Source: Riptortus pedestris (Eukaryota > Arthropoda > Insecta > Hemiptera > Alydidae). From it: a stretch of DNA of 64,000 nucleotides. Position numbers and translations under genes: made by a program. The stretch is from positions 63,261,501 to 63,325,500 of the forward strand of contig CM032233.1 in NCBI GenBank assembly GCA_019009955.1, in the 5' to 3' direction. Positions 58,610-64,000 of this stretch are shown piece after piece (position 1 is the first letter of the stretch; every line of letters begins with the position of its first letter). Under the pieces are notes generated by a model. That model worked only from the letters and a program-made list of their open reading frames with translations, did no database searches and was not told the origin of the DNA.

Positions 58610-61600
58610 TACAGGCCATGCCTATCCAAACTATACTCCTAGATTAAAGAAATTATTTACTATTTGCACTACGCCGTTTTTTTTTTGCCCTCTGAAACTT
58701 GGTTGGGCCTATGAATACAATTGCACTAGAATTTCATACCGTATAAAACCCATCTCTACATAAACTAACCAAATTTATCATTGAAATGTTAAAATATACA
58801 TAATGTATGTATTTAAAAAAGTTTGTCTTTGTTAAGTATATTTATATTAGGCTAAAAATGCTCTCCATATTTATAAAGTGCAAGGGGCTTAGATTGCTCT
58901 TGTGCGTTAAGGCTCTCAAATAACTGAGCTGTGGGTGGCTCCCGCCAGTGCATAAGGAATTTTTTTCGCGACGACCTCAATAAATAAAATCTCTATTTCC
59001 ACTGTGACTACGCCCATTCCAATGACTTTAGCATAAAGTGGACATTAGTTTAAAAAAACAAAGTCAATTTTATTTTGATGTCCGTGTTTGTTTCTTATTG
59101 ATATATATCGGTATATATATACGCGTATTATAAATAAATATGATAAGTAGCAGCGGTGGCTCAATTAGAGCTCTCAAAAATCCCCTTAACTCCGTTATTA
59201 TGTATGTGCCAAAAAACAAAAATGCACATAACAACAGCTGCAAGGAAAATTCTCATGAAGCGTTTTCCAGTGGGTCATATTGTAACACATAAATTTACGT
59301 TGAAAAGTAAATAGCAGAATGTCAAAGGACGAATAACCAATGAAATTACATTCATTTATTTATTTTTCCCTCCATGTTTCACGTCGTATTAAACCTGTTC
59401 AGGAGCTTTAAATACATTACGATTTCACCTGAAAATTAAGGTGGTCATGTCTAGATGAATTTATTGAGGCGGATCAATCTCTAAGTAGTGCCTCACAGCC
59501 CTTTTTTAATTCGCTAAGGAGTCATATCGTTGAAATCTGACTACGATTTAATCTTCCTTGGAACGTAAAATGGCGGAAACGTTTCATCGATGATTCTGGC
59601 AACAGAAATATTTCAAATATACAGGTATTCATTCCCGCTATTCTGAACCCTTTCCTTTACATTTGTAATGCTGTTTACAGAGTCAGCGAACAAGAACAAA
59701 GTAAACTCTGTTTACGATTAATTAACACAAATTGAATGCTTATATAAATTAGTAAGAGTAAAACGTTTTTAAATTCTGCAAGTAATAATAAGGATCGATT
59801 TCATATTTAATAAGGCATATGAATATTTAATTTAAATGCCGCTGAAATAAGTAAATATTATGTTAACTACAGGTTTTCGTGACTGGTAATAAACATATGT
59901 CCACCTTTCTTAGAAAATGTGCACTAGGGATTTTAGAGTAAACATTTACTATTTACCCCTCCTACCACCCCGTCTCTCCTCTCTCAAATGGTTTAGAAGT
60001 AGACGGCTGGCCTTGATTAAGGCAAAAACCCGAGGGTCTGAAACACACGTGTTTGGAGGGTGACTTTGGCACCATCAGAAATTCCTTGACTAGACTTGAT
60101 TCTCATGGGCGGATCAACAACACGGTTATAACGCTCTCCTACTTAGTACCGTTTTAGTGATATTACTCAGCAATGTTTCATTAGAAAGTCATTATGGAAA
60201 TTAATTAATTATAAAAATTTATAATTATTATATTATGTCGCATTTAAAAAAAAAAAAAAAATATATATAGGTACATTACCGAAGGCTCTTTTCTTGGCTT
60301 AGGCGTACATTCTCTGAGAATTGAGTTATAAGATTATTTTATCTATAAATAAAGAGAAACAAGAAAAACATTTTTCAATTGTACTTATTTGTAACATTAA
60401 GAAAAAGTTACTCAATGGAGCATAAATATAACAACCACGGAATTCATTTTTACCAAAAGCGAACAAAAATAAATCTATTTCCCAGCTTGAACTTTAATTT
60501 CTGAAAAAAATAATTCAGGCAATGGAATATTATGAATTAGAACCTTTTCAGAATTATCACGTCTAGGGCAGAGAATTTAATTTGTAATTTACTCTTCGAC
60601 GTCTCACTATGAAACTGAGGATTTGTTTAGTTTTATTTTTCCGTTTTTTTCTTTTCTTTTTTCTAACTGCAGAATATTGCAGGTAAACACTGCAATTAAT
60701 TAATTCTATGGTGAACATTTCAACGCAGAATATATTTATTGAAGTAGTATTGAGAAAAGTAACATTTTTATATTTTATTATTCTCTGTCCTGTTAGATTT
60801 GAACTGTAAACGGTTGAATTAAACCACCTTGCGTTATTACGAACGGCTATTCTTGCAGTTTAGTCATTCAAGGACCACTATAAACACCTACACTTAATCC
60901 GATAGAAAATTACTGAGTGAATATTCTGCTAGTTGTCGAAATGAACTTCCTCACACAGAGTGATGACTAGCTACTTTCAATGCCCCTTCTAGTAAATCAT
61001 AAAACATCTCTTAAGGAGCGTGCATTCATTCAGCTTGGCCTAACCATTGTAGTCTATTGTTAATAGCTCAGACTAAGTCTGGTTTAGCATTAAACTTCAA
61101 TTGTTAGGCATTACTACTGATCCTCCTTCTAAGCATGTCTTTAATACATAATTTCAAGGATATTATTTCCTTTTCAAGCGTTTCTCATTCTTCAGTTATG
61201 GAAGTATGCTTTTTCTATTACACATAAGATAAATACCATTGTATTTATTTACGATTTAAACCCTACCAGAGACCTTCGTTTCGGTAAGTTGGATATGTTT
61301 TGTTTTGCAATTACATCAATTGGTGGATGTAGGTTTATGAATTAAGTGGTCTTTTCATACCTAGGCAGTTGGTCGATCTGGCATTATGTCTGCAACATAG
61401 CTGCTAAGAAAATGAATGGATAGTGGGAAATGATTAAATGAATATTTAACCATACCGACTATGCGTGAATTAATTCTGTCCTGGTTAACACTAGCGTAAA
61501 AAAATGTCTTTTTCTCCTTAAAAACTATTCGAACTATCATTTTCAATTTTGTTTTCGTCCCTTTTTCCCACTTGGAAAATACGAAATTTCAAACAAGTGT

Positions 61601-62270
61601 ATTCTTTTTTTTTTTAATTAAGTTAATGCTACCAACAAAAACGAGAGACCATTTCGACTATTTGCGGAATCGTAACTTGCGTGTAGACGGATTAAGAATA
61701 ACAATAATAAACGAATTTTCCGTACACTTACACAATCTTAGCATTTTTTTTTTCTAAAAATGTAATTTGCTTTAATGAATACATAATTATTTGACATCGA
61801 GTGAGTATTGCTTATGCCATCAAACAAAAAACCAAAAAAATATCGATAAACCTATGAAAGTTTGAAATCGGCATTCTTCACACTAATTAGAAATTGCCAC
61901 TCGACTTTTTTATAGAGTAGCTGGAAGCCTTAAATTTCTAAAATACATGGCTACAAACCCCAAATTATAAGTGATTGATAAAGCTTATATAACACTCGAA
62001 TATTCGAAAGGAAATAGTGTGAAAGATGGAGCCATATTTTTTTTTGTAAACAATATTTGACTCCGGAATCATGTTAACCCCAAAATACAAAGTAAGCGAT
62101 GAAGGAAATGCAGAATATCCTGAAATATGATATTTTAGGAAAATTTGAAGGATTATTGCTGGAGTTTTAGTCATCTGATTAAGTGGTTTTCATTCTGGGA
62201 GTTGCAGAGTGCTGATATTCTTCATACTATGAAACATAAGCCTCTTCATGTCACTGGTTCTAACAACATC
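58610..62270. other. AT-rich non-coding stretch
   Basis: No family repeat recognised. Less AT-rich patches near 59440-59560 and 59990-60150 (the latter with an ACACGTGT E-box-like palindrome) are unassigned. A poly-A tract lies near 60246-60260. Short frames at 61361-61757 have no motif. Confidence 0.45.
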
Positions 62271-62274
62271 TAAA

Positions 62275-62700
62275 ACTTTGGTCGGGCGGTAGGGATGAGA
62301 CACCAAGAGAAAGCTGATAGGCGAATCAAGGCCAAGGGGAAGGCCGTACTAGGGCGAGGAAGAACGCGAAACGGAAATGAAGGCAGTAAAAAGGGCTAAG
62401 CTAGGGCATGAGGAGCTATCTTGAGGGGTGTCCTCCCCTTCTCTATTCTTAGTTCTTGTATATTTAGGCTCCTTCCAGCCCGGACCTCAGACAATTGTCT
62501 ATCGCTCCGGCCTTCTTGCGCCCTCCAAGACGCTGTCCCTTCATTGCCTATTTTTGGCCTTCATTTAGAGTACTTATTAGATTTTGCGGACTCACCCCAA
62601 CATCTCAAACACAAGGGCTTCCTGGAGAGGGGAAGAACCCGTATAGCCCAACTAATGGTATCCTTCATGTGTGATATTAGCTGCAATAGTTATTTTCATA
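62275..62700. other. less AT-rich unassigned segment
   Basis: A purine-rich plus strand at about 62280-62420 is followed by a pyrimidine-rich part. A 100-codon plus frame (62421-62723) reads through it with no recognised domain; leucine, serine and cysteine content is high. It could be an old retroelement fragment. I cannot assign it. Confidence 0.35.
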
Positions 62701-62724
62701 TGCTCAATATTACTTATTGTTAAT

Positions 62725-63830
62725 TTAAAATATAGTAATATGATGTTCTTTAATATGGAATGGGCATTTTGACGAATCACCTGATCAGTCACAATAAACT
62801 AGATATTATTTCAATAAAAAAAAAATAAAGGATGCCGTAGTCTGGATTGTCAGCATCCTTCGGAGTACTGAATGGGGGAAAAAAAATCTGACGAAAAAAT
62901 GGAAAATTAAATCTGTCTTAGAAGTCCCTAATGTGACATCAAATACAGGTGTTGCACCTATAGGTCTTATTAAATGCTCAAGCAATTTATATCACAAGAT
63001 CTTTTTAAATTTACACGAGAGTCTGTAATCCTAAAAAAAAAAGAAAAGAATAAAAGCAAAATACTTGGTTTTATTGATCTTAAACGAATTCAATTAAAAG
63101 GAATTAAACATGAATAAGAGCCAAACTAGAGGGCTATTAACAAAAAACTTAAAACTAATATTGTAATTGTAATAAATAACATTTCTAGTGAACACTACCT
63201 AAGATCAGTTTTCTGTGGAGATTATAGATTTAACCAATTTATATGATAATTGATATTATTACTGATTAAGAGTCATCAAAAATGTTATACCTAATATGTA
63301 AACAACTATATGTGGATAGCCATAAAATTACAATACTGAATTATATCTTATAAATTTAGAATGAGGGCATCGCAAGGAAGAACTAACAATTGAGGTTGGT
63401 GGCACATTAAAGAAATATGAACATTAGGTTTTATTACGTTTAGAACGATATCCACGCTACTATATATAGCTTATAAATATGTAGTACCCCGCATTTGAGA
63501 ATTTTACATTGACCACAATCATAATGAAACTCGTTGGTACGTTGATTTCTGAAGGCTGAAAATTAAATTTCACAGCTTCGTTCACCGGGCTCAACATTCA
63601 TGACAGGTAATGGGTGTTTGATTGCTTTTTCGTGCTTTGCGCCTTCAAAAGGCGCGGATAAGACGATCTTTCATATAGGCGTGCTTGCTTTACCAACAGG
63701 AGTTCTCAATAGATGTCCTCTTAAATAAGTATACCTTTGACCTCTTCGTGTTTATATCTCTTCGTGCTTGATCTAACGTTAATTGCCAATTGGTGAAAGG
63801 CACTTTTCCACCTTATTGACCATATGAATT
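62725..63830. other. AT-rich non-coding stretch
   Basis: A-runs near 62816-62826 and 63033-63045. No repeat or gene is recognised. Confidence 0.45.
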
Positions 63831-63832
63831 TC

Positions 63833-63920
63833 AGCAGATTTTCTTACAGAGAAATCAGCTAATGTCCTCATGACGCGACATTCCAAACTTTTTTTCAAAT
63901 ATCCACCGGCCCAGCCATTT
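63833..63920 (+). mobile_element. HINE-like left end, truncated
   Basis: AGCAGATTTTCTTACAGAGA, then AATCAGCTAATG, CTCATGACGCGACATTCC and CAAATATCCACCGGCCCAGC follow the left end of the family in order. It then diverges before any microsatellite. The 67-codon minus frame over it is not a gene. Confidence 0.65.
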
Positions 63921-64000
63921 AGCGCTATTCTCTGAAATCCGAAGAGGATTGGTGATGGATTATTCAAATTGAAGTTATTCATTACTTAATTGCTCGTTTA

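Noticed and set aside
62421..62723. 100-codon frame as a real gene
   Set aside because: No domain, and no upstream or downstream support; the less AT-rich composition alone lengthens open frames.
1..64000. CRISPR array, prokaryotic operon or phage system
   Set aside because: Repeats are dispersed, long and TE-like, not regularly spaced; there are no long frames, ribosome-binding sites or compact gene layout.

Overview
The window looks like a non-coding, repeat-dense stretch of a metazoan nuclear genome, most likely an invertebrate (arthropod, mollusc or similar). The background is AT-rich and no long intact reading frame exists: the longest open frame is 123 codons. There are many long (TA)n, (CA)n and (TC)n microsatellites, and the recognisable repeats are of eukaryotic type: rolling-circle elements, TIR miniature elements, a tRNA-like SINE and a non-LTR retrotransposon relic. 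I see no rRNA, no tRNA that folds convincingly, no CRISPR, no operon and no intact gene. Species cannot be fixed from what I can see. The window could be intergenic or lie inside a large intron.

The dominant structure is one dispersed repeat family with about 18 recognisable copies on both strands, roughly one sixth of the window. Intact copies at 16681-17275, 27857-28480, 39355-39934 and 43225-43805 are about 580-625 bp. One end is a palindromic block containing AGCAGATTTCC. The middle is a (TA)n/(CA)n microsatellite next to the near-palindrome CCGCTAGAGCGG. A conserved body follows. The other end carries GGAAATCTGCT, an inverted match to the first end, then the hairpin ACGCAGCCCCTGCGT about 6 bases before the terminus. 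There are no obvious target-site duplications, and copies abut T- or A-runs. This fits the architecture of non-autonomous Helentrons (HINEs, the DINE-1 type), though the assignment is inference. A longer subfamily of about 0.9-1.1 kb has a duplicated internal body (19425-21601, 22043-22896, 31104-32139, 39251-40695).

Other elements are often nested in the microsatellite of that family. A canonical Helitron (about 20369-21447), with a CCGGG hairpin, a CTAG end and an internal tandem repeat, splits one copy. Two 201-206 bp MITEs with perfect 27-bp TIRs (55524-55724, 58003-58208) sit in or beside decayed copies. A roughly 425-bp TIR element (48812-49238) abuts another. At 39251-40695 one family member is inserted cleanly into another. 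Further repeats are a SINE-like pair (28500-28845, 38088-38430), a 229-bp inverted repeat (25470-25698), a cruciform-prone microsatellite palindrome (36528-36665) and a (CA)n-associated pair near 34.3 and 43.0 kb.

Coding evidence is thin. A frameshifted fragment of the RNase H/C-terminal part of a non-LTR retrotransposon ORF2 lies at 33730-34073. A 120-codon frame at 37642-38004 looks protein-like but is unrecognised. A signal-peptide-like frame at 44744, with a GT donor in phase 1, could be a first coding exon. Two compositionally odd islands stand out from the AT-rich background: a CpG-rich one at 38833-39135 and a GC-rich one at 58285-58600. Both may be regulatory or conserved non-coding sequence.
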